Positions 34,840-46,996 are shown, numbered from the stretch's first letter. The stretch: DNA of 64,000 nt from Climacium dendroides (GCA_950106755.1 OX467082.1:3286001-3350000); one strand, 5' to 3'. Notes: generated by a model not told the origin, from the sequence alone. Numbers and translations are program-made.

Positions 34840-35835
34840 TACCCCCTGAAAGGCCCCCTAGCCCAGGTATCTTCGTCAGAGGGCCATGATCATCTTTTTT
34901 TTTTCCAGGGCTGGCCTGGGCAGCTGCGCCCGGGCAGGGAGTCCCCCCCAGCCCCTCTCCCATCAATGAGGCGAGGACAGAGACTGTTATTGAATGTCAG
35001 GTGGGGACAGGCCGACCCCCGCAGGACAGGTGCACGGGCAGGGCTAGGGCAGGCCGCTGGGGCCAGTTGGTCCAACGAACCGAGCGCTCTCATGCGGGAC
35101 CTAATGACCGGTCAGAGCGTCCCAAGGGCCCCTCATAAAGGCCATTCAAAGCCCATAAAGAAATGAAGGAAAAACCACCCCAGGAAAGGGGCCCCCAACC
35201 CCCCCTGGGAAAGGAAACGGCTTCCCACTCCCTCCCCTCTTCAATTGCACTCGGGGCCCTGTCTGTCAAAGGACACTCACCAGGCAGTCGGGATCAACTC
35301 ATACAATGGGAGTTTCGTAAGAAAATTTAAATGTTTTAAATGTTGATTTTTGGGGATTGGGGGGGTACTTCCCTTCCCTTTAATGGAATCCCAGTGATGC
35401 TCGAGGCCCACCTTTCAAGGGCCGGCCACTTCATGGACAAGGTTACAAAAACCAAGGGGTTTATTGAGTTTAAGTTATTAGGGAGGGAAGATGCTCCCTC
35501 CCTGGTCTTGGAAAATTCTGGGGGTGGAGTTAAGAAGTCGATGAATGCAGTCAAGGGCTAGGGTTTGAATAGTTTGAAGGAGGGGGCTAAGCTACCATTT
35601 TTCATTAATAATAATAATAAGTAGTTACTGGGGGACCGTAGCAAGTTGGGGGCCCCTTATTAGTTGGGGTGGGGTTCCTTGGGGTGGGGTTCCTTGGGGT
35701 GGGGATCTCGAGTTGAAGGCTCTTCAATTGGGTCTGGATCCGGTGGATTGGACCAAGACCAGGGACCAGGGACCGCAGGGACCGCGGGGACCATGTCGGC
35801 CACTCCAGGCGGGGTCATTAGTTCCCCCTCCAACG
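34840..35835. other. GC-rich island, no gene assigned
   Basis: GC content rises sharply against the flanks and both strands hold many overlapping frames. The longest (34735-35166, 143 codons) is Pro, Gly and Arg-rich with no domain I recognise. At 35340-35561 a 73-codon frame (IPVMLEAHLSRAGHFMDK) looks more protein-like but cannot be placed. It may be the remains of a transposon or a captured segment. Confidence 0.4.
35666..35704 (+). repeat. G-rich tandem repeat, quadruplex-capable
   Basis: Three units of GGGGTGGGG, separated by TTCCTT, give six runs of four G within 40 bases. This meets the G-quadruplex pattern on the plus strand. Confidence 0.85.
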
Positions 35836-36070
35836 TCCTGATCCTGTTTTTCGAATTGGGGCCCATTTTTTCTTGGCTTGTATCTTTGCACACAGACATC
35901 ATTCATCGCAATGAATTGTTTCAAACTGCTCATTAAGAGAAGGGGAAAGCTTGGCATGGGAAACATTCAAGGATTGTTAGGTCGTGAGTTATTAGGTAAG
36001 AGGCAAGTGGTCCCTTGTGTTGTGTTATTGAAAGGAAGTGGCAAGGGATCTTACCCCTCTCTTATCGTCT
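35836..36070 (+). repeat. 235-bp duplication, left copy
   Basis: From TCCTGATCCTGTTTTTCG to CTCTCTTATCGTCT, this sequence is repeated almost exactly at 39747-39980 on the far side of the copia element. It comprises the pre-LINE host sequence, the 16-bp LINE target site (35961-35976) and the first part of the LINE fragment (35977-36070). Confidence 0.9.
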
Positions 36071-36270
36071 TGTTGCGAAGGAAGCAGAGCATAGACACAG
36101 AAAATATATAATGCAATAAGAAGTTCTCAAAGTAATCACCCATTAGGGTTACATGATCATACATATATAGGAGGTATCACTAGTAGTGTCACTAGTAGTG
36201 AGATCTACTTTTACCTTATCCTAAGTCTCACTTAACCTAAGTTAACTGGGATCATTATTTTATCTCAACA
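36071..36270 (-). repeat. 3' LTR of the copia element (complete)
   Basis: 200 bp, bounded by TG...CA (as TGTTGAGATAAAAT and CTTCGCAACA on the minus strand). The overlap with the truncated LTR at 39599-39750 appears almost identical, suggesting a fairly young insertion; I have not counted substitutions. Confidence 0.9.
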
Positions 36271-36411
36271 CTCCTCCTCAATCCCGGGTTACCTCATTAA
36301 AAAACTTAACTGTGACAAAAACCTTTATAAGGAAAATTCACAAAAAAAAAAGAGCATAACCTAATGTGTAACTAGATCTTGAAGAGATCTCATGCCAGCT
36401 TCTTGAACCAA

Positions 36412-37315
36412 TTATCTGTGAGTGTAAGCAGGGAGTGCCTTTGTAAGTATGTCAGCAATGTTGTTGGAGGATTGAACTTTCTTCACTTCAATTTCTCCTG
36501 ATTCAATAAGGTCTTGGGTAAATCAAAAGATTTGTGGACTGATGTGCTTCATTCGATTAGCCTTGATGAATCCACCTGTAACTTGCGCCATGCATGCTGC
36601 ATTATCTTCAAAAATTGTTGTCGGTTGTGTATTGTGGCTAAGTTCACATTGATCTGAAATGATCTTGTCAATTGTCTGCAAGCAAACTACTTCTCTTATC
36701 ACTTCATGGAATGCAATTAACTCCGCATGGTTGGTTGATGTTGCAGTCACTGTCTGCTTCACAGACTTCCATGATATGGGTGCGTTGTTACGTAGGAAGA
36801 TATAACCTGTCTGGGACTTGCCCGTGTTTTCATCCAACTTGAAACCAGCATCTGCATATCCAACTAAATTTGATGGTCCAGTCTTTGTATAATGAAGTCC
36901 TAAGTCTTCTGTTCCACGAAGATACCTAAACAGATGCTTGACTCCATTCCAATGTCGCATCGTGGGCTTCTGACTATGCCGAGCTAGCACGCTTGTTGCA
37001 AATGATATATCTGGCCGAGTATATGTAGATAAATATAACAAAGCCCCGATTGTTGTGAGGTATCGTTTACTATCATATGCCTCCTCCTCCTCCTCGCAAG
37101 GTCGGTATGGATCATCATTTGTCTTGCTTCGACCGATCATGGGAGCAGATAAAGGATTTGCTTGGTCCATCTTGAAATTCTTGAGCAACCGTTGAGTATA
37201 CGCAGTTTGGTGAAGAAATATACTTCCATTGGGCAGATGTGTAATCTCTAAACTAAGACAAAAAGAAGTGCGGCCAAGTAGTTTCATTTCAAAATGAGTT
37301 GTTAGTAATGCTACC
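36412..37315 (-). pseudogene. Copia RT C-terminal part and RNase H, broken
   Basis: The frame starts in the last third of the reverse transcriptase (FEMKLLGRTSFCLSLEI and the YTQRLLKNFKM helix). It continues through RPDISFA, the RNase H motifs YADAGF, HAELIAFHE and EDNAAC, then RMKHI. A TGA at 36525-36523 interrupts it; without that stop it would run on through VQSSNNIADILTKALP to TAA at 36412. The upstream RT core with the YVDD active site is missing. Confidence 0.88.
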
Positions 37316-39516
37316 GTTTGGCGGCAAGTTGAGGGCGTACCTGAGTAATGTAGTTGCATGTAGAATTGCATATCCCCACATTGTAGGAGGCAACTTGGCA
37401 TGGATCAATAAAGGCCGAGTGATGAGTTGAATTTTCTTGATATATGCCTCCGCCAATCCATTTTGTGAATGTTCATATGGTACAGAGTATGTAAGTGAAA
37501 TCCCATTAGCAGTACAATAATCCTCAAAGGCATGAGAGCGAAATTCTTGGGCATTGTCCATCCTCAAACTCTTCACAAGATAGTCTGGATGATGAGTCCG
37601 AAACTTAATAATCATAGCCAAAAGCTTTGAAAACACCATGTTTCGGGTGCTAAGCAGGGACACCTCTGAGTGTTTGCCTGAAGCATCAACAAGCACAAGA
37701 AAATATCGAAATGGTCCAGAAGATGGAGTAATTGGTCCGCATACATCACCTTGTAAACGTTGTAACATAGGAGGGAGTTCCGTTGGTAGCTTCCAATGTG
37801 AAGGGCGCTTAATACATGCCGCGCAGCTCCCAACCTTGTCAGCATCACTGGTGCACAAATTGTGTCCTTCCAACAAAGGTAACATCCTCCTCAACATAGT
37901 GGTGCTTGGATGGCCCAACCGACTATGCCACAATCCAGTCTTAGCTGTAGAGGGGGGTATCAAAACAGAGTTGCTCTCACATACTAGTCCATCGACTCCT
38001 GCTTTTGCAGTGGCAAGGGACTGTCGGCCTTGCCTGAGTTCCCGGTACTCTTCATCATCTCCTACCGAAGTAGAGAAGTGGAAAGCTGACTCCTTAGGAG
38101 GGCTTATCAATAACTCGTATAGGCCAGTAACTCCTGCGTTAGTGGTGGCAAGGAGTTGCTGACCTTGCTTGAGTTCCAATACTTCTTTATGGTCATCCAA
38201 TGCAGTGGAGACATCCATCCTATTAGCCCGTAAATCACGGTAGCTGATTAGGCTCCGGGGGGCATCAGGGGCATACATTGCTTTTTCACACAGGAGGGGG
38301 GTCCCCCCAGGCAATACTATAGTTGCCTGGCCCTCTCGGAACCGAAAGTTCCGACTTCCAGCAATTGTGACGATATCACAAGTATGCCAGGTTCTATTAC
38401 GGCTAGCAAATGTGAAATATTTCGGATCTCTAAGAATTGTATGTGTCATGGCACTATCTATAAGAGCTACATCTATAGGAGCTAATTCTTTGGAGATATG
38501 CACCATGTAATTTTCAATATTTACATTGGAAGAGGAAGGAGCGTCGAGCGAATGAGCCTCCCTCTTTTCATTTCTAAATTTCTTTAACTCTTTGTACATA
38601 CTAACGTAGTACTCAGGAGTGCGGCAGTATCGAGCGATATGCCCTTTACGGCCACACTTGTGACAAGTACGATCATCACGTGAAAAGGATGACTTCCTAT
38701 CGAAGGTTCTATTAGAAGATCTATCGTTCAATTGAGAAGAGCGATAATCACGATTAGAAAAACGATCTGAGTATCGAGAGACTCTATCAGAAGAGGGTTT
38801 ATAAGAGTTTGACTTATCTCTAGGGTGTTGCCGATTTGGCAACCGTTGTTGTTGTTTCCTTGTTCCTCGTAACTGCTGTCTCGAAATCTCAGAAGTGTGA
38901 GTCTCTCGAGTGGGTTTTGCTTCTACGTTTTTAAGTAGAAGCTGGTGCTGTTTTTCAGCAAGCGAGAGATATGACATTAGTTCGGAATGTGTCGTAAACT
39001 TCATATTCCTATACTGCTGAGCTAGGAGGGCAAAAGCAGGAGGAAAAGTGGATAGGGTTTTATCTATGAGCTCCCTATCTGTAATCCTATCTCTACAAAG
39101 ACGAAGTTGAGCAATAATACGATGCAATTCAACATTGAAGGAAAGGAAATCAAGGAAATCAAGGACACGAAGTGCAATCCAATCATTTCGAGCTTGGGAA
39201 GAAATATAGTGCGCTCATGATAAAACCGAGCGTGAAGTTGACGCCATAGCTCCGTCGGGTTGTCAACTTGGATGTATTGCTGTCGAAGAGAGGTGTGAAG
39301 GTGGCGGCGAAGAACAAGCAAAGCTTTCCACTTGGATGACATTGGAAAATCCTCCTCTAGTTCATCATCGATCGCATCATCCAACTCCTCCGAATAAAAG
39401 TACGCTTTCACATCTATACTCCACTCCATGTAATTGCTACCATCTGCTTCAAGAGCATCAAACAAAAGTAGTTGTACCCGAGAGCTATTCTCCCGTGGTG
39501 ACTTCTTATCCGCCAT
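37316..39516 (-). pseudogene. Copia Gag-protease-integrase, frameshifted
   Basis: Gag starts at ATG 39516 (MADKKSPREN, then SNYMEWSIDVKAYF). A one-base loss near 39193-39198 moves the frame before RNDWIALRVLDFLDF. Downstream come a CX2CX4HX4C knuckle (CHKCGRKGHIARYC, about 38,625-38,670), a protease-like LIDSAMTHTI, the pre-integrase LWHSRLGHPS with a CX2C pair, and an integrase core with D (GDVCGP), D (RMDNAQEFRS) and E (GLAEAYIKK). The integrase C-terminal region stops at LNLPPNG, where it is fused to late RT sequence by a deletion near 37300-37325. Confidence 0.9.
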
Positions 39517-39598
39517 AGCTATCGTAGCTAAAGACAATAGTGGAAAAGAAAAGAGAAAAAGAGAATAGCAAAACGAGAGACAAATCGTGCTGATAACG

Positions 39599-39750
39599 TG
39601 TTGCGAAGGAAGCAGAGCATAGACACAGAAAATATATAATGCAATAAGAAGTTCTCAAAGTAATCACCCATTAGGGTTACATGATCATACATATATAGGA
39701 GGTATCACTAGTAGTGTCACTAGTAGTGAGATCTACTTTTACCTTATCCT
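39599..39750 (-). repeat. 5' LTR of the copia element, truncated
   Basis: Matches the inner 152 bp of the complete LTR and stops at ACCTTATCCT. There it joins the second copy of the 235-bp flank through shared TCCT. Confidence 0.9.
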
Positions 39751-39980
39751 GATCCTGTTTTCGAATTGGGGCCCATTTTTTCTTGCCTTGTATCTTTGCA
39801 CACAGACATCATTCATCGCAATGAATTGTTTCAAACTGCTCATTAAGAGAAGGGGAAAGCTTGGCATGGGAAACATTCAAGGATTGTTAGGTCGTGAGTT
39901 ATTAGGTAAGAGGCAAGTGGTCCCTTGTGTTGTGTTATTGAAAGGAAGTGGCAAGGGATCTTACCCCTCTCTTATCGTCT
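39747..39980 (+). repeat. 235-bp duplication, right copy
   Basis: Nearly identical to 35836-36070 (one T fewer in the T-run and one base change near 39785). It ends at CTTATCGTCT, after which the LINE continues with AAGGTGG. The duplicate therefore reaches exactly the copia insertion point. Confidence 0.9.
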
Positions 39981-40785
39981 AAGGTGGAATACAATTTGGG
40001 TGAAGACCCGTATCCCCAAAGAAGCAGGACTACTTTGGCTTGTTTGGCATCGGGCAGTTGCAGTTAACGCATGGTGGAGATGGATCCATCATGCTTTGGA
40101 CACCAGTTGCCCAGTGTGCCCCGCTGGATCTCATGAATCAATCTTACACAGGTTTTGGAAGTGCTCCTCCGCCCAAAGAGGTTGGCAATGGGGGATTCAT
40201 ATTATGAATATTGTTATTACCAATAAGGAGGCTTCGGGTCCATGGCGACCACTTACGTGGAAACAAGGAATTTTTTCTGATCGCATTCCCCGTTAATTCC
40301 ACCCCATAAGTAGCATCTGGATGGCGCTTCGCACAGTGATCTTTTGGACTCTATGGATCGATCGAAATGATGCAGCTTTCACCGACATCAAGTGGCATCC
40401 AATCAAGCTTCTACAGCAGATCTGGCTTGGGATTATTGACTATGGGCGGATGGAGTGGGATGTAGTTCATCGTCTTCAAAGTAGAGGTGCTTCAAATGGT
40501 GAGGAGGCTAGAGAGAGGTTTGTTAGGAAATGACTCCATAAAGAGTTATTTGCAGTTATGGTTAGTGACACTCCTCGGTGGGTCTTAGTGAGTCCGTGTG
40601 CTGGGTTTGTCTTCCAACCGCCGTAGAGTGGGTTTCTCCTATTGGGGTTCTCCGCTTGGCGCCTTACTTGTACTTTTATTTTCTTTTGGTTCTTCTCCGG
40701 CTACTTGCAACTCCTAGGCCGCTTGCGGCTAGGCTCTACTTTCATTTCTTCTTGCAGTAATGGTATCCCTTTATTTGTGTAAAAA
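39887..40785 (+). mobile_element. 5'-truncated LINE with 16-bp target duplication
   Basis: AAACATTCAAGGATTG at 39871-39886 recurs at 40786-40801 directly after an A-run, the signature of target-primed LINE insertion. The encoded tail of ORF2 includes a zinc-binding RT segment (zf-RVT type): AWWRWIHHALDTSCPVC, ESILHRFWKCSSAQRGW, then FWTLWIDRNDAAFTD after a stop near 40296. RT and endonuclease are absent, so it was dead on arrival. The copia element lies inside it; its first part is also at 35977-36070. Confidence 0.88.
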
Positions 40786-40971
40786 AAACATTCAAGGATT
40801 GCATGGGATGAATGAGAAGTTTCTTGGACGAAAACAAGTGCATTCAAGCCCTTTGTTCATCGTTCAGAATGTGGACATTAGAGCATTTCAAGGTTAAAGG
40901 ACAACAAGGAGGACCGAACCTTGTGGGGAAGGGAGGAAGTAGGGGTTTCACTCAATTTCCATCCAAAGACA

Positions 40972-41217
40972 TAAGGTGGGTACACCCCAAACCGCCACTT
41001 TTTTGCTACTAAGATGATTTTCCATTATTAGATGACTCAAATTTTCATATGCTTTTGTTGGCAAGTGAAAGGAGGTTCCTACATACCTAAGAACGTGGCA
41101 TTTGCATAATGTATACAAAAAGTTATTAAAAAACAAAGTTTGGTTCTAAAAGCATTTCTTCCTTATAGTATAGATGGCAGTTTAAGGTCAGTGGCACATT
41201 TGGGTGTACCTACCTTA
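40972..41217. mobile_element. TIR element (family A copy 4, complete)
   Basis: Starts TAAGGTGGGTACACCCCAAA and ends CATTTGGGTGTACCTACCTTA. 246 bp, non-coding. It is the best-preserved plus-orientation copy and defines the ends of the family. Confidence 0.8.
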
Positions 41218-41389
41218 ATAACATGGTTTTAGCAATGAGGCACTCGTAATAGTGTTAACTAGCTGAATCGTCTCTTCCCAAATAGAAATATAATTTGTCC
41301 CTAGATACCTTGGGGAATTTAGTTATAGTTCCAGAGATCATATTGGCTAGGCAAATGTAAATCCTTGTTGGATTGTTAGTAGAAGAGGG

Positions 41390-41565
41390 CTCTAGAAGAA
41401 AACCTTGTTGCTCTCAATACAATTTACATGAGATTTTTTGTTTTTTGTAACATTAAGACATCAATTTTAACACAAAATTTGTGTTGAAATTGATGTTTTG
41501 ATGTTACAAAAAAAATAAAAACGTCGTACGGATTGTGTTGAGAGCAACAAGGTTTTCTTCAAGTG
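41390..41565. mobile_element. CACTA-like foldback MITE with GGG target duplication
   Basis: Ends CTCTAGAAGAAAACCTTG and (right) CAAGGTTTTCTTCAAGTG, flanked by GGG on both sides (41387-41389 and 41566-41568). The arms are complementary nearly to the centre (CACAAAATTTGTG). The ends are degenerate versions of CACTAGAAGAAAA seen at 21952. Confidence 0.75.
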
Positions 41566-41568
41566 GGG

Positions 41569-44500
41569 ATGGGTTTGGTCAATTGGCCCATTCCCGGGTA
41601 CATAAAGTCAAACAGGCAAAACAATGCTCAACACGGGTGCCAAAGTTTATAGAGAGAATGGTGGAATTTTAGAGCATTGTTTTACTCCTTTGAAGGAAGT
41701 GCACCATTGGAATGCTCACGCTTCCTAAGGAAACATAAGGACCTCCCCTTTAGGCTTGGTTAACAATGTTACGGAGGGGAATTTTTGTATCCTTGGAAAG
41801 GGAAGGGCACCCCTACAATGATATATAGTTCCTCAACCAAACCCCAATCATTCAATTAACTGATAAGTCCCTCCCAAGTATCTAACAAAGCATAATCTCT
41901 TCCAAGCATAGGGACAGGACTATTACATGGTTATTCAGTGTCATAGGTAAGTTAGTGCAACTTGCAATTTTGATTGCAATGATGGAACTATTTACATGTA
42001 GATTAGAGATGAAAAATCATTTATTATTTATAAAACATTATGTACATTCATTCACGTGCAATCTTTTTATCTTACTTTGAAGCTGTATGGGGCTATTCCT
42101 AATTTTTTCAATTGGAGAATACTTTGTAAAGCATTTCTATCTTTTTAGTCTATTACCATTACTTTACAAAAAAAATGTCCTAAATAAAATTTGTATCAAT
42201 CAAATAATAGAATCTCCATTAGACTATCATCATATGAAATGAATAATCATAAAAAATTTTACCATGTAAGGACACTAGAGACAAAAATTTGAAATTTGAA
42301 TGGCCAAACAATTGTTTTCATATTAAAGAACAAATAGCACTCATCTAATTCTCTACATGCAATTTACTAACAATACACATACATTATTGAGTTAAAATTT
42401 GAGTCACATTCATTATTTTCTGATTTTATGTGTAGTGGTTTATCAAATAAATAATGTACCTATATTAGTATATTTTTATATTTGAGCTTTCTCCCACACA
42501 TAGCTTGATTTTGATATTCAAAATGATTTCATTTGATTTTGAATAAAATGTAGCTAACAAAATTATCCTTCTAAACTCTATTTTCTAACTTGTGTAATTT
42601 TTTTATTATTTTGAAAAATAATAATTAAGGTTTGAAATTGAGGATCTACAATCTTTTTTTTTGAGTATAGAGTGACATGAAAATTTTCTATTTATTATTA
42701 TGTTTTTTACTATAACATACTTCTATCCTAAAATTTTCAAAATTTAAAGCAAATTTTGTGTTTGATACGAATTTTATTATTTTTTTCTATAAAAATTCAT
42801 GGTATTGGGAATTTTCATTAAAAAAATCTAATTTGGGGGCATATGTTAGACATGTGATTTTATACTTTGAAACACCAAACTTAAAAAACTCACTCATAAT
42901 TAAATAGCATCAAAATGGAGGATACATGGTAGAGTATTTTGAGATTATAGGGTTATAGGATTTGATTACATGATCATGGACTCCATCTCTCTAGAGTTAA
43001 AGGTTCCATTAGAGATTATTGACCTAGTATATGGTCTAACCACAACACCAAAATAGGTTAAATACTCTCATTATTATAAGTGGTTATTTGGTAGTGCAGT
43101 ATTGGCAATGAAGGCCAACAAGAAGGCCAACAACATCACTAAAGTGTGAAAAATAATTTTGGTCTTAGAATAGTCATTGAATGTTGTTTAAGTAAAATTA
43201 AAGACAACTTGAATATTACTAGCAAATTGATTTGGCACCACGAAGTTATTTATCACTTATTGGAGGTCATTGGAACCTTTCTAAACCACTAGATTAGCAA
43301 TGATTGTCATCTTCCTTGCACACAACTATTCACTTACAAAACACCGTGGATATAAAACTTTATTTGATGCATATTTCACTTACTCAATATTTTATTTATT
43401 TGTTGTTGTTGCAATGGGTAAGATATTATTCGGACTTTCCAAATGCATATTTCATAGATATATACTTATTGAATGTAGTATATCACATACAATGGTTAGG
43501 TTCAACATTTGTTGCTAAATAATTAATTAAAGTTGACAAATGTGATTCAATAGATACTTGAAATTAAAAGATTCATTTTTTTCCAAATAAAATTTGTTTA
43601 AGAAAAACAATGTCTCAAAATTTTTGGCATTTATTCTTAAAAATATCTTTTCCCAACCTCGATTGCCACTAAGGTACTTATATCCAAGTCACCCTATTTT
43701 TCAAAAGTTTTAATAGGCTACAATTAGTTTTGATGTAATATAAAGTAATGAATGCAGTGAAGTCAAAAGCCTCTCTCTAATTCAAGATGAAAAAGTGAAT
43801 TTAGCAAATTCAAAAATCTATCTGTGTACAATTTAGGATGAAAAGGTAAATGTAGCAATGACAAAAAAATCTATTAAGTAATTTTTATTATTCTACAAAT
43901 TCCAAATTATTGCAATAATTGGATGTGGTTTAATTTTCTTGATGTCCAACAAGATTTAGATTATCTTTGATGAAAATGGCAGTAAATTGTTACATGCAAT
44001 CTTGGCTCTAGAAACACATTTGTATAAATGGTTAAAAGTTTTGCACTTTCACACCAATAATTTAATTTTTTAATTAAATATATTCAATGATGTAGACAAA
44101 ATATCTAAAATATATTAGATTAAATCTTTAATCAACATCAAATTTATACATGTGAATTCTATAGTGTATACTATAACACACTAGCATGTGAGCCTTCAAA
44201 TGTGAGCCTACTTGTAAGTAGGTACTCTACAACTGTTGAAGGGGCCTATAACTTAAGTATTCTATAACCATGAGAGGTGCTTATAACATAAGGGCTTAGG
44301 CTTCTAGGCTTATAGACTCAAGATCTTAGGCTTACATACTAACACCCTTGGCATGTATTATACTTTGCTTGTACTTGTCTACAACAAATTGCAAATGAAT
44401 ATATTCATAGATTTCCAAGATTATTATTACTTCAATATAAGAAAGAAGAATAACATTTTTTATTGTCATTTAGTTTATTCAAGGACATCATCCCAGAATT

Positions 44501-46996
44501 TTAGAATGAAAATCATCATTATTTACAAGTTCAAAGGTGAAGTTTGGATTTTCAACATTTTAAGAAAAAAAATCTTATTAGCAACTTCAACAAAAAATAA
44601 TTATAATAATTCTTGCCTAATTTTTTAAGAAATTATCTCCTTGTCTTGTCTTATATTTGAAAATTGCAATTGATTGAGGAGAAATCTCAATATTATTCTT
44701 TAGAGACATATGTTGGCCATTTTATGACAATCTTGTCCCAATATTCTATGTATTCTATGAATAGATAACCTCTTATCCTTTATAAAATTATTACATAGAG
44801 TATCCAAACCTAGCCAAATGCCTATACTTTGTTCAATTTTGAATGGGTGCTTGAATGGTATAATTTAAATTTTAATCTTGCCTAACCTTAGTTTTGGATT
44901 TTAATTCAATATTAGGCAAGTTGAGTGCCTAAGCTTCTATTAAAGTACAATATTCATTGTTTAAAAAATTATAAAGTGGAAGGTGGTACTAGATGAAAAA
45001 ACAAACTAAATTACTAATAACTTTTACAAAAAATTGAGGATTGTAAATCTCAATGGCACAAATGTTTAGGTAAGCAACATACATTTTATGTTTTTTATTT
45101 TATTAAAAAAATCCAAAGAGAGTTCAAGAATCGACTTTGTATGTTTCTCTACCTTCATTGTCAATCAAATAAAACTCTATATAACTTTCACTTCATTGAA
45201 ATAAATTGGAATAAGAATTAGACATTGAAATTATTTGCAATTGATGAATGTGAGCATGTTCTCAATACATAGAATCTTGGTATTTTCATCCATCTATTAT
45301 AATTAGTGTATATTCTTATGGTAGTCTTCTAAAATTTGTTTGATATAAATTTTTCAAAACTTTGCTTTGCAATTATAATATAGTACAAAGGGTACAAGTA
45401 TGTTTCACCTTGAAAAATAGATCTTTGAGTTACTGATGATTCCTCGAGCAAAATCAACTTAAGTAAATAAGTTAAAATAAAATTCTTAAAAATAATAAAT
45501 AATAAATAATAAGATTTTAAATAGTGTAGTTTTAAATCCAATTGAATGGATATGATCTATGGATTATATTTTAGAACTTGGTTTAGTAGTTACCATTAAA
45601 ATATTTATTTAAATTTTATTTTATAATACATCTTCATAATATTGGTTTCAACTATCTTTACTCAAGGAATAAAATATCTAAGAGCTCATATGTGACACTT
45701 TCAACAACTTCTTGTTCTATAATGTCTTTTCTTTGCTAAAAAAATGCAATTATTATCCTTCTTTTTATTAATTTTTATTTGAGATTTTTTGTTGAATATA
45801 ATTTAATTTTTTGAAGTCACTTTGTTAGGGAATATTGATTTATAAAAGTACAATACACTTGTAGTTTTAGGAGTTATAACTTGCAATTATTCTATCAAAA
45901 AATTCTAAAATATCCAATCTTGTGTTTTGTTGAATTTCACAAAGTAAGTTTCATTTCATGTACATTGCGTACAAAAATTGGGTATCTCTTTTTGGGCATA
46001 ATCATTGTCTTCATAGAATATGTACAATGTGACAAATATTTTAATAATTATACATTTTAATTTTAAATTCTTTCATCCTATTTCCTAGTTTTTACAAGTT
46101 GAAATAACGAAAAAAATTTGCATAATTTATATTTCTATTACTATAATAATTTTTAGGACTTATTCTTTTTATAGGCATATAACATCTTAGAGTTCAAAAT
46201 AGTGTACAAAGCTTTTTCCAATTGTTCACAAAAGTGAAGTTTCATTTGTAACACTATTTAAGAAGGAATGTATGTCTTCTCTAACTTGAAGAATTGAGTT
46301 GATGATCTAAGAAAAAAATTCAACAAAAATTATTTGATTTTTATCTTTTTGAATGATCGTCATCTAGAAACATGTATAATAAAATAAAATAAAATTCTAG
46401 AAAACGTATTTTGAAATTCAAACATGCCAATTTTAATGGTGGAAATATGCCTTTTATTGCTTTTATGATATTTTCTAAAAAAACATCATAACTATCTTCA
46501 AAATAAAATTACTTACACTATTTTGCTATTAAAAGACAAAAATACAAATTTATACTACAAAAGGATTGAATTTTAAATTTTAAATGTTTTTTCAAAAGTC
46601 AAAAGAAAAAATTACCACAAGAACAACACAATCTAACCACAAACTATTTTAAAAATAAACAAAGTTGGCTTGTTGGCTAAATGTGTGAAGGTATAAGAAT
46701 TGTGTACATTACCAAAAAAATCATAAAATATTGTCAATAATAAGGTTATTAGAAATTCATTCTAGAAATAAAGAAATTTATTTGCATTAATAGAATTTTT
46801 TAGAATTAAGTTAATCCTAAAAGATAAGACTTATTACTATGGTATTTTGCCAAAAATGATATGATTTTTGGACAATCTTACAAAGGAAAATGTTGGGTAT
46901 TCACAAAAAATATTATAAAGACTTTCCCTTTGCTTGGACCTTCTATGATGTTTTGGAGACTACATGCCATGTTTATCAATTTTATAAGTATACTCT
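41569..46996. other. AT-rich intergenic DNA, no gene seen
   Basis: More than 5 kb of strongly AT-rich sequence. Frames of up to 91 codons are Ile, Asn, Lys and Phe-rich and show no motif. Around 44170-44340 phrases such as CATGTGAGCC and CTTAGGCTTCTAGGCTTA repeat loosely. No RNA gene or transposon end is recognised. Confidence 0.45.

Larger units (their letters stand above)
36071..39750 (-). mobile_element. Defective Ty1/copia LTR retrotransposon
   Basis: The element reads on the minus strand. The 3' LTR lies at 36071-36270 (200 bp; TGTTGAGATA to CTTCGCAACA). The 5' LTR lies at 39599-39750 and lacks about 48 bp of its outer end. A purine-rich tract (GAGGAGGAGTG) lies beside the 3' LTR, and TTATCAGCACGA, a primer-site-like sequence, beside the 5' LTR. 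Gag, zinc knuckle, protease, integrase and part of RT-RNase H are recognisable in copia order (integrase before RT). A gag frameshift, a deletion of the RT core and a stop in the RNase H tail make it non-autonomous. It is inserted into a LINE fragment. Confidence 0.93.

Noticed and set aside
34735..35166. 143-codon open frame in the GC-rich island
   Set aside because: Low-complexity Pro/Gly/Arg sequence that overlaps a tandem repeat and a MITE end; GC-rich DNA has few stops, and no domain is visible.
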